The notes under the pieces are model-generated. The model was not told the origin of the DNA, searched no databases, and saw only the letters and a list, made by a program, of their open reading frames with translations. A program made the position numbers and the translations under genes. Of a stretch of 64,000 bases of DNA, positions 1 to 9,975 are shown piece after piece. Source of the DNA: Bordetella ansorpii (GTDB taxonomy: Bacteria; Pseudomonadota; Gammaproteobacteria; Burkholderiales; Burkholderiaceae_B); NCBI RefSeq assembly GCF_900078705.1, contig NZ_FKIF01000008.1, positions 248,001 to 312,000 of the forward strand. The letters run 5' to 3'. How positions within the stretch are numbered: the first letter of the stretch is position 1; every line of letters begins with the position of its first letter.

Positions 1-178
1 GTTCAAGATAGCGCTTAAGAGGCTGCGCGTTCTGGATGATGCTGGCAGCGTTCTCATCTGGAAGAAGGGCGACACGAAGCTTTGATGGATCCTTTCCCTG
101 CGCATGAGCCCACAGAGGAAGGAGTGCAGCAAAAGAAGCTGCGCTGACAACAAGAGAGAAGTTACGGCGATTCAGCAT
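1..178 (-). CDS. phnD: Phosphonate ABC transporter substrate-binding protein, PhnD-like, N-terminal part only
   Basis: The reading frame starts at an ATG at 178 and runs off the left edge of the window, so only about 59 residues are seen. It begins MLNRRNFSLV and has a classical signal peptide with a hydrophobic core ending near AHA, then the mature start RVALLPDENA typical of PhnD-type periplasmic phosphonate/phosphite binding proteins. Its start overlaps the stop of the upstream phnC gene by 7 bp, so the two are translationally coupled. Substrate (phosphonate, 2-aminoethylphosphonate or phosphite) cannot be told from the fragment. Confidence 0.75.
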   Translation of the reverse strand, partial: MLNRRNFSLVVSAASFAALLPLWAHAQGKDPSKLRVALLPDENAASIIQNAQPLKRYLE

Positions 179-1011
179 GGCAAGAGCTCCTTGGTTTGAC
201 TGGATTGAAGAGTTCGGGGGCTATCAGTGGACGCACTCGTGTTGGAAGCGTTGGACTGCTTTGCATAGAGGTTCCGCGCAACATCAGGACTCAGCTGCTC
301 TGCCCTACCCTCGAATACAACAGCTCCCTGGCGGAGCCCAATGATTCGGTCTGCAAACGAGCGCGCGAGCTCCACCTGGTGAAGACTCACGATTGCGGTG
401 AGGTGGTCCTTTTTGCAGATCTCATGCAACAAGGTGAGCACGCTATGTGCGGTTGCCGGGTCCAGGCTGGCAACAGGCTCATCGGCCAGCAGGATTCGTG
501 GCTTCTGTATTAGCGCCCTAGCTATGCCTACGCGCTGCTGCTGCCCCCCAGACAAGGCATCAGCCCGGGAGAGCGCCTTTTCGAGCAGCCCGACACGCTC
601 AATCACTGTGAGCGCCTCCAGCTTGTCCTTCTTGCTCCACGGCCATAGCGAAGCGAATGCACCCCTGTCACCGAGCTTTCCCATCAGAACATTCCTGAGG
701 ACCGACTGACGTCCAATCAGATGATGCTGCTGGAAAACCATCCCACAGCGCTTGCGGTGCTCTCTCAGCGTCTTTGCGTTGACTACCCCACCTGCCAGGC
801 CAGGTATCGATACCTCGCCTTTTGTGGGCAGCACCAGTCCATTGATGCTTCGTAACAAGGTGGACTTCCCTGCGCCCGAGGCGCCCAGAAGCACCAAAAA
901 CTCTCCCTGCTTCACATCCAGACTCGTCGGGTGCAAGGCCACGGTCGAGTCAACGTAGCGGACGGAAACTCCCTTGAGACTCAGAACGTCTCGGTCCTTC
1001 TCCAACTTCAT
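172..1011 (-). CDS. phnC: Phosphonate ABC transporter ATP-binding protein PhnC
   Basis: A 279-residue ABC ATPase that would power import of phosphonates together with PhnD and PhnE at the inner membrane. Walker A GASGAGKS lies at residues 43-51, the Q-loop near FQQHHL (93-98), the ABC signature LSGGQQQR at 153-160, Walker B ILLADEP at 173-179 and the switch histidine at H211. Length and the short C-terminal tail fit PhnC. It is transcribed away from the LysR gene at 1183 and directly precedes phnD. PhnC is chosen over other uptake ATPases because of the adjacent PhnD-like gene. Confidence 0.85.
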   Translation of the reverse strand: MKLEKDRDVLSLKGVSVRYVDSTVALHPTSLDVKQGEFLVLLGASGAGKSTLLRSINGLVLPTKGEVSIPGLAGGVVNAKTLREHRKRCGMVFQQHHLIGRQSVLRNVLMGKLGDRGAFASLWPWSKKDKLEALTVIERVGLLEKALSRADALSGGQQQRVGIARALIQKPRILLADEPVASLDPATAHSVLTLLHEICKKDHLTAIVSLHQVELARSFADRIIGLRQGAVVFEGRAEQLSPDVARNLYAKQSNASNTSASTDSPRTLQSSQTKELLPC

Positions 1012-1164
1012 GTTGTTACCTTTGCAAGTTTCTGCCTGCGAGCAGCGCGAGAGCGCTTATGACGCACATTTGCCGCAGAAAGAAGTTCGATACGGCTAGG
1101 CATGCGTGCAGTTTGTTCGTGGAACGTGTCATCAATATGAAACTTGCACCCCGAAAAATAGGGG

Positions 1165-1176
1165 TATCTATAGATA
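1165..1176. promoter_or_regulatory. Palindrome in the phnC/LysR divergent region
   Basis: A perfect 12-bp palindrome, TATCTATAGATA, lies 6 bp before the LysR start and inside the divergent 171-bp intergenic region. Its position suits an operator or autoregulatory site for the LysR protein, but no binding data support this; it is inference from symmetry and location. Confidence 0.35.
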
Positions 1177-1182
1177 ACACCT

Positions 1183-2070
1183 ATGTCTGGACTCACGCTA
1201 CTTGCGGCTTTGAAAGCCTTTGATGCGACGGCAAGGGCCGGAAGCATGACTGCTGCTGCGAAGCTGCTTGATCTACAGCAGCCCACCATCTCAGCGCATA
1301 TTCAGCGCCTGGAGAATGAGTACGGCGTGGAGCTTTTTCTTCGTCAAGGCCGCCGGCTTGAGCTGACTACCTTTGGCAGGACTCTGCTGGACTACACGCG
1401 GCGGGCATTCAGCGGCGAGGAAGATGCGCACGCCCTTTTGGCAGCAGCCAAAAACCGATTCGTCGGGCGTCTTGTGATTCACGCGATCGGCCCGTACAAC
1501 GTAGTCCCTGTTCTGAAGGCCTTCGGGAGCCGCCATCCCCAGGTCGAGGTCTCTGTCCGTGTAGGCGACTCCCGCTCAATCACGGAAAAGCTCCTCGACT
1601 ACCAGGGTGATGTCGGCGTGGTCCTCAATCACGCCGAGCACCCCGAACTCCATTGCATGCCATACAGGTCACAGCGCCTGGTGGTCTTTGCGAACCGAGA
1701 GCACGCCCTAGCCCGGTGCGGTGAGATAGTGCTCAAGGACCTTCAGAGCCAGCGCTTCGTCATACGTGAGGAAGGTTCAACGACAAGAAGAGTCTTCGAG
1801 AGCGAGCTAATTGCCCGCAATATCAACATCCAGGTTGCGCTGGAGATGGGAAGCCGGGAGGCTGTCCGCGAGGCAGTCGCACAAGGAATAGGACTAGGCG
1901 TCGTTGCCGAGACAGCCTATGTTCCAGATCCGCGTCTTGTGAAGCTGAAGATTCTGGATACAGCAATGGCCACCCACGTCGACTTCATCTGTCGTCGCGA
2001 ACGACAGAACGCTCCGCTGATAGCAACGATTTTCGACTTGGCAAAAGAGGTGAGAAGAGGCCTGGCCTAA
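1183..2070 (+). CDS. LysR-family transcriptional regulator, probably of the phosphonate operon
   Basis: A 295-residue LysR-type regulator. The winged HTH spans about residues 4-62 (AGSMTAAAKLLDLQQPTISA is the recognition region) and the effector domain about 90-290. It is divergent from phnC, the usual arrangement for a LysR protein controlling its neighbour, so regulation of phosphonate uptake is a reasonable inference. A 12-bp palindrome just upstream of its ATG may be its own operator. It is full length and has no visible defects. The effector is unknown. Confidence 0.85.
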   Translation: MSGLTLLAALKAFDATARAGSMTAAAKLLDLQQPTISAHIQRLENEYGVELFLRQGRRLELTTFGRTLLDYTRRAFSGEEDAHALLAAAKNRFVGRLVIHAIGPYNVVPVLKAFGSRHPQVEVSVRVGDSRSITEKLLDYQGDVGVVLNHAEHPELHCMPYRSQRLVVFANREHALARCGEIVLKDLQSQRFVIREEGSTTRRVFESELIARNINIQVALEMGSREAVREAVAQGIGLGVVAETAYVPDPRLVKLKILDTAMATHVDFICRRERQNAPLIATIFDLAKEVRRGLA

Positions 2071-2177
2071 AGATTCACGAACTTGGCGACAGGGCCCGAG
2101 TGGATCATTCATGCCAAGCCTATCGTTAGCAGCCATGCTGTCAGTCAAACAGGCCTAGATGGCTGCGCCTGTGGGAA

Positions 2178-2608
2178 GTGACTCCGTTGGATCCACTCTT
2201 ACTCTTCGTCGTAGCCAATACCGTTGGACCATCGACAAGCTCCCTGTACAGCTTGTATCTTGGAGCGACGTACGGAGTTAGGGGAGCGCTTGGCTACACG
2301 CTCGGCACCAGTCTTGGCTTCTCCATCGTCGTCACTACCAGCTCCGTGCTAGTCGCGGTTGCCTATGAGATTCCTGCTGGCGGGCAATTTGGCCTAAAGC
2401 TGTTCGCGTCTGGCTATACCGCGTGGATTGCAAGCAAGTGCTTGCGTACTGCCTGGACGTCCAGCCGTGATTCCACCAAGGCTCTTGCCTTCACCAAGCT
2501 TGGGGCCTATGACGGTGCCATTCAGCAACTCGCAAACCCACGAGGGTGGGCCCTCGCCACTGTCTCAGTGGTCGGGTTCTCCGACGCCCAAGTCCCACCG
2601 TTGATGGA
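2178..2608 (+). pseudogene. LysE-family exporter gene, 3' end removed by a Tn3-family transposon end
   Basis: Translation starts at GTG 2178 (MTPLDPLLLF). The protein shows the hydrophobic N-terminal half of a LysE/RhtB-type amino-acid exporter: transmembrane stretches near residues 5-25, 35-62 and 70-90, and the NPRGWALA segment near 125. LysE proteins are about 200 residues; here homology stops at about residue 143, exactly where the transposon inverted repeat begins at 2609, and the frame then reads into the repeat. The missing 3' part is not found elsewhere in the window, which points to an adjacent deletion rather than a simple insertion. Confidence 0.75.
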
Positions 2609-2646
2609 GGGGTCGTCTCAGAAAACGGAAAATAAAGCACGCTAAG
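2609..2646. repeat. 38-bp terminal inverted repeat of a Tn3-family (Tn21-branch) transposon
   Basis: The 38 bp begin GGGGTCGTCTCAG and end with the AAAGCACGCTAAG inner part shared by Tn21-like inverted repeats. The stop codon of tnpA (2642-2644) lies inside the repeat, as is normal for this branch. No second copy is seen beyond the other end of the transposase fragment, so only one terminus of the transposon survives here. Confidence 0.9.
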
Positions 2647-5372
2647 CCGGTGGCAGCGGTCGCAATGGCCTGAACTTCCCCGCACCGACCTTGGCACTGC
2701 TGCGCCATAGGTAATCGCCGGTCAGGTTGATATGCTCCCACCCCAGCGGTGACAGATATTGCAGCAACGTGTCGTCCAGCGCCTTGCCGTGGGCACGCAA
2801 AGCACTGGTGGCACGCTCCAGATAGACCGTGTTCCACAACACGATGGCCGCCGTCACCAGATTGAGGCCGCTGGCCCGGTAGCGCTGCTGCTCAAAACTG
2901 CGGTCGCGGATTTCACCCAATCGGTAGAAGAAGACCGCCCTGGCCAGCGCGTTGCGCGCCTCGCCCTTATTCAGCCCCGCATGGACGCGGCGGCGCAGCT
3001 CCACGCTTTGCAGCCAATCCAGAATGAACAGCGTGCGCTCGATGCGCCCCAGCTCGCGCAGGGCGACGGCCAAGCCGTTTTGGCGCGGATAGCTGCCGAG
3101 CTTGCGCAGCATCAGCGAGGCCGTCACCGTGCCCTGCTTGATCGAAGTGGCCAGCCGTAGGATTTCATCCCAATGAGCGCGAATAGCCTTGATGTTCAGC
3201 CTGTCGCTGCTAATCATCGGCTTGAGTGCATCGTAGGCAGTATCGCCCTTGGGAATGAACAGCTTGGTGTCGCCCAGGTCGCGGATGCGCGGCGCGAACC
3301 GGAATCCCAGAAAGTGCATCAGGCCGAACACATGATCGGTGAAGCCCGCCGTGTCGGTGTAGTGTTCCTCGATACGCAAGTCAGACTCGTGGTACAGCAG
3401 GCCATCGAGCACATAGGTCGAGTCGCGCAAGCCGACGTTGACCACCTTGGCGCTGAAGGGCGCGTATTGGTCGGAGATATGGGTATAGAACGTCCGCCCA
3501 GGGCTACTTCCATACTTCGGATTGATATGCCCGGTGCTCTCTGCCTTGCTGCCGGTTCGGAAGTTCTGGCCGTCCGACGATGACGTGGTGCCGTCGCCCC
3601 AGTTTCCGGCGAAGGGTTGTCGAAACTGTGCGTTCACCAGCTCGGCCAGCGCCGTCGAATAGGTTTCGTCGCGAACGTGCCAGGCTTGCAGCCAAGACAG
3701 CTTGGCGTAGGTGGTGCCAGGGCAGGACTCGGCCATCTTGGTGAGCCCAAGATTGATACCATCAGCCAGAATCGTCGTCATCAGCAAGGTTTTGTCCTTG
3801 GCCGTGTCGCCGGTCTTCAGGTGTGTGAAGTGGCGCGTGAAGCCCGTCCATTCATCGACCTCCATCAGCAACTCGGTGATCTTGAGGTGCGGCAGCAACA
3901 TCGCCGACTGGTCAATCAAGGCTTGCGCGGCGTCTGGCACCGCTGCGTCCAGCGGCGTGATCTTCAGGCCCGATGCAGTGGTGATGATGGCATCCGGTAA
4001 GTCGTTGGTCGCCGCCATGCGGTTGACTGTGGCGAGTTGCGCCTCCAATAATTCCAGTCGGTCATGCAGATATTGGTCGCAGTCGGTGGCCACGGCCAGT
4101 GGCAATTCGCTGGCCAGCTTCAGGGTGGCGAACTTCTCGATCGGCACCAGGTATTCGTCGAAGTCCTTGAACTGGCGCGAACCCTGCACCCAAACATCAC
4201 CAGAGCGCAGTGCGTTCTTCAGCTCCGACAGGGCGCATAACTCGTAGTAACGCCGGTCAATACCCTCGTCGGTCAGAACCAGCTTTGCCCAGCGCGGCTT
4301 GATGAATGCGGTTGGCGCATCGGCGGGCACCTTGCGCGCGCTGTCGCTGTTCATGCCGCGCAGCACGTCGATGGCATCGAGCACACCCTTGGCGGTGGGC
4401 GCGGCGCGCAGTTTGAGCACGTCCAGGAACTGCGGCGCATAGCGGCGCAGCGTGGCGTAACTCTCGCCGATATGGTGCAGGAAATCAAAATCGGCAGGCC
4501 GCGCCAGCGTTTGCGCCTCGGTGACGTTGGCGGCGAAGGTGTCCCACGGCATGACCGCTTCGATGGCGGCGAACGGATCGCCGCCGCTTTGTTTGGCTTC
4601 AATCAGCGCCTGACCGATGCGCCCATACATCCGCACCTTGTCGTTGATCGCCTTGCCGGAAGCCTGGAACTGCTGTTGATGCTTGTTCTTGGCCGCATTG
4701 AACAGCTTGCCGATGATGCGGTCGTGAAGGTCGATGATTTCATCAGTGACGGTGGCCATGCCCTCGATGGCCAGTGCTACCAAGGTGGCGTAACGCCGCT
4801 GCGACTCGAACTTGGCCAGGTCGGCGGGCGTCATCTGGCCGCCCTCGCGGGCGATCTTGAGCAAGCGGTTTTGGTGTACCTGCCGTTCGATGCCAGCAGG
4901 TAGGTCAAGCGCCTGCCAGGCTTTGAGGCGTTCGATGTGTTCAAGCATGTGGCGCGAGTTCGGCTTGGCGGGCGATTGGCGCAGCCACGCTAGCCACGTC
5001 ATTTTGCTACCATCCTTGCGCTTGAGCAGTTCGTCCAGGCGCTGGCGATGGACAGGTATCAAGGAATCGGCCAATGCCGCATGGATGCTCCGGTTGGCAC
5101 GGGTAATGGCCTCGGCGCTTGCGCGCTCGATGGCATTCATGGCGGGTAGGATGATGCTCTGCCGCCGCAGGTTTTCAACAAGGGTGCTGGCCAGCACAAT
5201 GCCTTTGTCTGTTTGCAAGGCCAGTTCGGTCAGTGTATGCACGGCTTGCCGGTAGTGACTCATGGTGAAGGGCTTGAATCCAAACACCGTTTGCAGCTCG
5301 ACCAAGTGCTCCCGCCGTGTCTGCTCGCGCTGGCCGTAATCGTTCCAGCTTTCCACCGGCACCTTGTACGGC
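2642..5372 (-). pseudogene. tnpA: Tn3-family transposase TnpA, 5'-truncated
   Basis: The frame encodes about 907 residues of a Tn21/Tn5393-type TnpA, from [15 protein letters not shown] through the DDE catalytic region to the C-terminus [11 protein letters not shown]. Family members are close to 990 residues, so roughly the first 80 residues are missing; the preceding MPY belongs to foreign sequence. The resolvase gene, res site and left inverted repeat are also absent. The break falls at about 5370, where it meets the truncated end of the ICE DUF2274 gene. An internal ATG could still allow expression, but the DNA-binding N-terminus is gone, so autonomous transposition is unlikely. Confidence 0.85.
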
Positions 5373-5634
5373 AACCGGAGATGGTTACTCCACCAGCGTT
5401 TTGCAATGCGTGTTTACTAGCGCTGTTTCTCTGAAACCCACGGTCTCCTTGCATGAAGGCCTCTAGCATGTGCGGGATCAGCGTCGTGGCATCGACCGCT
5501 TCGCCGTACACCTGCGCGTGCAGCGCGGCGTAACGGTCGAGGTCGGCTTTCAGGCTGACCGGGCACGCAAAGGCCAGCTTGACGCTCTCGACCTTGGGCA
5601 GCGGCCCAAGCCGCAACTTCCTGGTGGTGTTCAT
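5260..5634 (-). CDS. DUF2274 protein at the end of the trb operon, 3' end altered
   Basis: The protein starts [14 protein letters not shown] and carries the DUF2274 signature ([18 protein letters not shown], then a [10 protein letters not shown] helix). Such small proteins of unknown role regularly follow trbI in Tn4371-family ICEs. Authentic similarity ends near residue 75 (DRGFQRNS). After that the frame runs through the junction at about 5370 and reads the tnpA fragment out of frame until a stop at 5260, so the last 40-odd residues are not native. Its start overlaps the trbI stop by 4 bp (ATGA). Confidence 0.65.
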   Translation of the reverse strand: MNTTRKLRLGPLPKVESVKLAFACPVSLKADLDRYAALHAQVYGEAVDATTLIPHMLEAFMQGDRGFQRNSASKHALQNAGGVTISGCRTRCRWKAGTITASASRHGGSTWSSCKRCLDSSPSP

Positions 5635-6899
5635 TTCGCAATTCCACGGTTGAAGAACATAGGCTGGTACGGCCGCAGCACAAAATCGCGGTTGACGATG
5701 ATCCGCACCGGCAGGCCCGGCCGCTCGGTCAGCGTCGGCTGGATGTTCATGTTGCGCCGGGTCATCTCTTGGCCGACCTGGTTGATGCTGTCCTGCGCGC
5801 TATCGCGCCCAGCGATCACGATGCGGTTGCCATCCTGCCGGTTTTCCGGTGCGGCCAACTCGGCACCCACGCCCAGCAGGGTCGTCAGCGCCGCACCCGC
5901 GAAGACGCGATCCCAATGCCAATCGACGCCATCCTCCAGGCCGGAATAGCCGGCAGGGTCAGTGCCCGCCAGGTTGTCTAGCTTCAGCGAGGACGTGTCC
6001 GGCAGGATGACGCGGTTCCACACCACCTGTACGCGGCTCTGCCCGTAGCTCACCTGGCTGTTGTACTTGCCCAGGATGCGCGATCCCTGTGGGATCAGCA
6101 GGAACTTGCCAGTGGCCGTGTCATAGACCGGCTCCGTCACCGTGGCTATCACGTCGCCCGGCAGATCGGACTTGATGCCCGTCACCAGCGCGCCCGCGAT
6201 CACCGTTCCCGCCATGACCTGATACGGCGAGGCCGGCATCTGGAGATTGCCGGAATTGCGGGTTTCCGTAGAACCGCCTTTCAGGAAAGCCTCTTTCTGG
6301 TCTTGCCGGTTCTGCACGGCTGTCGGGTCGGATGGCTGGGCCGCCGTCGAGGCCGGGCCAGCGGCCAGCGGGTCGAAGCCCGCCAAGGCGCTGCCGGGCG
6401 CAGCCGCAGCGGCTTGCGCCGTGACCGGCGCGGTGGCCTTGCCTTGGTTGCCCGAGCGGAAAAACACCGACGAGTTCGCCGCCGCATCGGCCTCCTTGCG
6501 CCACGCATCCGCCGGATCATGTCCCGGCGGTGCGTAGGCCGGCGTCACCGGCTGCTGCGACTTCACGATGGCTGGGCCGAGATCACCCGGCAGCGGCGGC
6601 CCCAGCTCGGGCACCTTCGGCGGCAGCTTCGAGTAGTCGGCCGGCAGACCATCCAGCCCCTCGGACTTCGAGACGCGATCGACGTTGTAAAGCTCGGTCT
6701 GCTCGCCCGTGCCGCGCCGGTGCGGCTGCAATGACCAGATCGTGGCCCCGAGCACGGCGACCGACAGGACGCCGACGAGGATGGCCAGCGTGCGCCGGTT
6801 CAGGCGCGTGACCGGGCGCGGCTGGGCGCGCAGCGCCACCGCCTCGGGCGCGACCTTGCCCGCCTGCGCCGCAAGATCAGGGGAATCGTCCTGGCTCAT
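5631..6899 (-). CDS. trbI: Conjugal transfer protein TrbI (VirB10-like)
   Basis: A 422-residue inner-to-outer membrane bridging component of the mating-pair T4SS. It has a short cytoplasmic N-terminus, one transmembrane helix at about 38-55 (LAILVGVLSVAVLGATIW), a long Pro-rich periplasmic linker and the C-terminal TrbI/VirB10 beta-barrel domain (from about 225, VMAGTVIAGALVTGIKSDLP). It is the last T4SS subunit of the operon, 2 bp downstream of trbG and overlapping the DUF2274 start. Length and domain order are normal. Confidence 0.93.
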   Translation of the reverse strand: MSQDDSPDLAAQAGKVAPEAVALRAQPRPVTRLNRRTLAILVGVLSVAVLGATIWSLQPHRRGTGEQTELYNVDRVSKSEGLDGLPADYSKLPPKVPELGPPLPGDLGPAIVKSQQPVTPAYAPPGHDPADAWRKEADAAANSSVFFRSGNQGKATAPVTAQAAAAAPGSALAGFDPLAAGPASTAAQPSDPTAVQNRQDQKEAFLKGGSTETRNSGNLQMPASPYQVMAGTVIAGALVTGIKSDLPGDVIATVTEPVYDTATGKFLLIPQGSRILGKYNSQVSYGQSRVQVVWNRVILPDTSSLKLDNLAGTDPAGYSGLEDGVDWHWDRVFAGAALTTLLGVGAELAAPENRQDGNRIVIAGRDSAQDSINQVGQEMTRRNMNIQPTLTERPGLPVRIIVNRDFVLRPYQPMFFNRGIAK

Positions 6900-6901
6900 G
6901 G

Positions 6902-7903
6902 TCAGTTCCTCCGTGTGCCGTCCGTGCGCTCAATCCGCACCACGTCGCCTTTGTCCCCGCCCAGGCGCAGTTCGGCCGCGCCGAACAGGCGATCAACGAT
7001 GTAGTACGGCGCACGGAATCGGTAGTTCACCAGTTGCCCGTCGCCTTGCGCGCCGATCACGAACAGCGGCGGCAGCTCGCCCTGGGCGATGCCGGGCGGG
7101 AACTGGATGTAGACCTTCTCGCCGTCATCGAAAGCACGCAGCGGCTTCCACGGCGGATTGCTGCCGCTGATGGCATAGCGGAAACGGATCTTCTCCAGCG
7201 ACAGGCCGCTATCGACCGGGGCGGCGGCGCTGGCCGCCTGCGCCTGGCGCTGCAAGGCCAGCATCTTGTCCTTCGGGTACTCCCAGGACACCGACGCCAT
7301 CCACGTCTTTTCGGTCGAAGTCAGCTCCAGCAGATACGTCCGGCGGCTGGTGGTGATGACCAGATTGGTCTTCAAGCCCGAGCGGATCGGCTTGACCATC
7401 ACGTTGACGCGCAGAGCCTCACCGCTGCCGCTCGACGTGTCCCCGACGATCCAGCGCACCGTGTCGCCGGCCGCGACCGTCACCAGTTCCTCGCCGGGCT
7501 GCAGCGAAACCACCGTCACGCGGCCCACGGCCGCATAGAGCTGGTAAAGCGCGCCATCGGTAAAGGGCCAGACCTGGATCGCGTTGACGTAGCCTTCGCG
7601 CGTGGGCGCGACACGGGCCTCGGCATTGGCGCGCGAGACGCGCACTTTCTCATCCGCGGGTTCCGGCGCGGGCTTGGCCTCCTCGGTCTCTGGCAGTGGT
7701 TTCAACTGCGACGGCAGCGCGAGCGGCTGCGGCACCGTGACCACCTCCACCGGTTTTGGTGGCTCCGGCAGCGGCTGGGCCTGCACCGGCTCATCGAGCG
7801 AAATGGTCGGTGGCGGCTTGCCCTGAGTAGCGCAGCCAGAGAACAGCACGGTCGAAGCCAGAAGCATCACCGGCAAGGCGGATTTACGGAAAAGATCATT
7901 CAT
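6902..7903 (-). CDS. trbG: Conjugal transfer protein TrbG (VirB9-like)
   Basis: A 333-residue outer-membrane-complex protein. A lipoprotein signal peptide ends in the lipobox LFSGC with Cys24. A Pro-rich linker follows, then the CagX/VirB9 domain at about 105-325 (YVNAIQVWPFTDGALYQLY near the start, FRYAISGSNPPWKPLRAFDD later). It should pair with TrbI and TrbF in the core channel. The start overlaps the trbF stop by 4 bp, indicating translational coupling. Confidence 0.92.
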   Translation of the reverse strand: MNDLFRKSALPVMLLASTVLFSGCATQGKPPPTISLDEPVQAQPLPEPPKPVEVVTVPQPLALPSQLKPLPETEEAKPAPEPADEKVRVSRANAEARVAPTREGYVNAIQVWPFTDGALYQLYAAVGRVTVVSLQPGEELVTVAAGDTVRWIVGDTSSGSGEALRVNVMVKPIRSGLKTNLVITTSRRTYLLELTSTEKTWMASVSWEYPKDKMLALQRQAQAASAAAPVDSGLSLEKIRFRYAISGSNPPWKPLRAFDDGEKVYIQFPPGIAQGELPPLFVIGAQGDGQLVNYRFRAPYYIVDRLFGAAELRLGGDKGDVVRIERTDGTRRN

Positions 7904-8604
7904 GGTTTTGCTCCTTCGTTAGCTTCCAGTTCGCGGCTCCACGACAGCCCGTTGACGTAGATGCCCAGGGGGTTCTTGCGCAGACGCTGCTCGGTGCGCG
8001 GGGTTTGCAGCACCGTGGAAATCACCGCGTTCCAGCGTTCGGTGCGATCCAGCGCGCCATTGACGAAGCGCGTTTCCGTCCAGCGCACGTTGAAAGACGT
8101 GTCGCTGGCGCGGGTCACGCTGGTGATCTGCACCGTCACCGACTCCTTGCCGATGCGCGCGAACGGGTCATTCGTGCGGGCGTACTCGTTGAGCACGACC
8201 GCGCCTTTGTCGGTCGTGTAGTCGTAGGCATCGAGCCAGTTCTGCCGCACCACGATGGGGTCGATGGACAGCGAGCGCACCAGGCCGATGAAGCGGCCCA
8301 GGTGGTAGGCGATCTGCGCATCGCTGGGCTTGTAGGGCGTGGCGGCCTCGCCGACAGCGCGCACCTGGCCCGCGTTGTCCACCTCAATGACGTAGGGCGT
8401 GACGATGGACTGCGCCGAGCGCCAGACTAGGCCGCCCGCCATCAGCACGGCCAGCGTGAGGCAGCCAAAGGCCATGAAACGCCAGTTTCTGGCCTGCACG
8501 CGGGCCGAGCCGATGCGCTCGTCCCAAACCTGGGCGGCGGATTGATACGGAGTAGCAGGCTGTGGCGTATCGGCGTAGCGCACCTGCGGTCGTTTGAATC
8601 GCAT
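7900..8604 (-). CDS. trbF: Conjugal transfer protein TrbF (VirB8-like)
   Basis: A 234-residue inner-membrane assembly factor of the T4SS. It has a cytoplasmic N-terminus, a single transmembrane helix at about 42-61 and a periplasmic VirB8/NTF2-like domain to the C-terminus (YHLGRFIGLVRSLSIDPIVV near 104-123, NPLGIYVNGLSWSREL near the end). It lies between trbL and trbG in the standard order and overlaps trbG. Confidence 0.92.
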   Translation of the reverse strand: MRFKRPQVRYADTPQPATPYQSAAQVWDERIGSARVQARNWRFMAFGCLTLAVLMAGGLVWRSAQSIVTPYVIEVDNAGQVRAVGEAATPYKPSDAQIAYHLGRFIGLVRSLSIDPIVVRQNWLDAYDYTTDKGAVVLNEYARTNDPFARIGKESVTVQITSVTRASDTSFNVRWTETRFVNGALDRTERWNAVISTVLQTPRTEQRLRKNPLGIYVNGLSWSRELEANEGAKP

Positions 8605-8622
8605 GGGAGTTCTCCTTGAAGA

Positions 8623-9975
8623 TCAGGAATCGGAATCGCGCAGGCTCGGGCCTTGGCTGGAGCTGCCGCCATCGCCGCCGCGCAGCGTGTGGGCGGCGGT
8701 CGTCGCGGCATGGGTGAGCTGCTGCCTGCGATGCAGGCGCTTGGCCCAGGCGGGTTGCGCGGTGGATGGGGTTGGCTCGTTTGCAGCCTGTGCGGCACCG
8801 CCCCCTGACGCCGATCCGGCGTCATCGGGCCGGAAGGCGGCGGCGACACGCTCCTTCATCGAGCGCGCGCCCTCAGCCACCTTCTGCCCGGTCGCCTGCG
8901 CGCCGGTCTTGGCGACATTGCCGACACCAGCGGCAGCGCCCTTGAGGCCGCCGCCGGCGGATGCAGAACCCGCCTGAAACGCCGACCGCGCGCTGCTGGC
9001 GGCCCCAGTGGCGGCACGCGCTCCGCTACCGGCCAGCTTGGCGGCTGCGGGCGCCATGCGCGCCCCGGCGGCGACTGCGCCGCCGACGCCCGTAGCCGCA
9101 GCGCCCACGGCAACAGCAGCGCCGGCCGCGCCCAGCGCCGCACCGGCCATCGCACCTGCGCCGAGCTGCGGGCCGCCGGACACCAGCCCGGTTGCAATGC
9201 CCGGCCCGAAGATGCCCAAGGCCAGCAGCGTCAGCGAGGCCAGCATCACGACCACGGAGTGGTCGATGGATGGTTCGGCGGGCTGTACCTGAAACTCGGC
9301 GAACAGGCCCGAGCCGATGCCCACGATCACCGCCAGCACCAGCACCTTGATGCCGGACGACACCACGTTGCCCAGCACCTTCTCGGCGAGAAATGCGGTC
9401 TTGTTCCAGAGCGCGAACGGCACCAGCACGAAGCCGGCAAGCGTGGTCAGCTTGAACTCGATCAGCGTGATGAAAAGCTGGATCGCCAGCACGAAGAAGC
9501 ACAGCAGGACGATCAGCCAAGCGAGGAACATCACGACGATGGGCGTGATGTTCACGAAGACTTCGGGGAAGCCCGCCATGTCGCCGATCTGTTTCAGGAT
9601 CGGCGCACCGGCGTCGATGCCGACCTTCGCCAGCCGGCCCGGTTGCAGGAAGTTCTCCATGCTCAGGGTCGAGCCGCTGGCCGTCAGGCCCAGCCCGGCG
9701 AAGGAGCGGAACACGATGCCAGCCAACCAGTTGAAGTTGCCGATGATGTAGGCGAAGGCGCCGACGTACAGCACCTTGCGGATCAGCTTGGCGATCACGT
9801 CCTCGCCCTGGCCGGTGGCATGGCTCATCGCCCAGAACAGCCCGGCGAGCGTCATGTCGATGACGATCAGCGTGGCGGTCAGAAACGCCACTTCGCCGTG
9901 CAACAGGCCAAAGCCCGAGTCGATGTAGCGCGAGAAGGTGTCGAGGAAGCGGTCGATGACCGTCACGTCGTTCAT
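8623..9975 (-). CDS. trbL: Conjugal transfer protein TrbL (VirB6-like)
   Basis: A 450-residue polytopic membrane protein of the T4SS. The first 270 residues hold about six hydrophobic helices (for example TLIVIDMTLAGLFWAMSHAT near 36-55 and IVVMFLAWLIVLLCFFVLAI near 146-165). The C-terminal third is low-complexity Ala/Gly/Ser, usual for TrbL. It starts by a 4-bp overlap with the lipoprotein gene upstream and precedes trbF by 18 bp. Confidence 0.92.
   Translation of the reverse strand: MNDVTVIDRFLDTFSRYIDSGFGLLHGEVAFLTATLIVIDMTLAGLFWAMSHATGQGEDVIAKLIRKVLYVGAFAYIIGNFNWLAGIVFRSFAGLGLTASGSTLSMENFLQPGRLAKVGIDAGAPILKQIGDMAGFPEVFVNITPIVVMFLAWLIVLLCFFVLAIQLFITLIEFKLTTLAGFVLVPFALWNKTAFLAEKVLGNVVSSGIKVLVLAVIVGIGSGLFAEFQVQPAEPSIDHSVVVMLASLTLLALGIFGPGIATGLVSGGPQLGAGAMAGAALGAAGAAVAVGAAATGVGGAVAAGARMAPAAAKLAGSGARAATGAASSARSAFQAGSASAGGGLKGAAAGVGNVAKTGAQATGQKVAEGARSMKERVAAAFRPDDAGSASGGGAAQAANEPTPSTAQPAWAKRLHRRQQLTHAATTAAHTLRGGDGGSSSQGPSLRDSDS

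Noticed and set aside
5371..5640. A second TTTTTCAT att core at the left end
   Set aside because: Read on both strands around 5371-5640 and 2600-2650 without finding the 8-mer.
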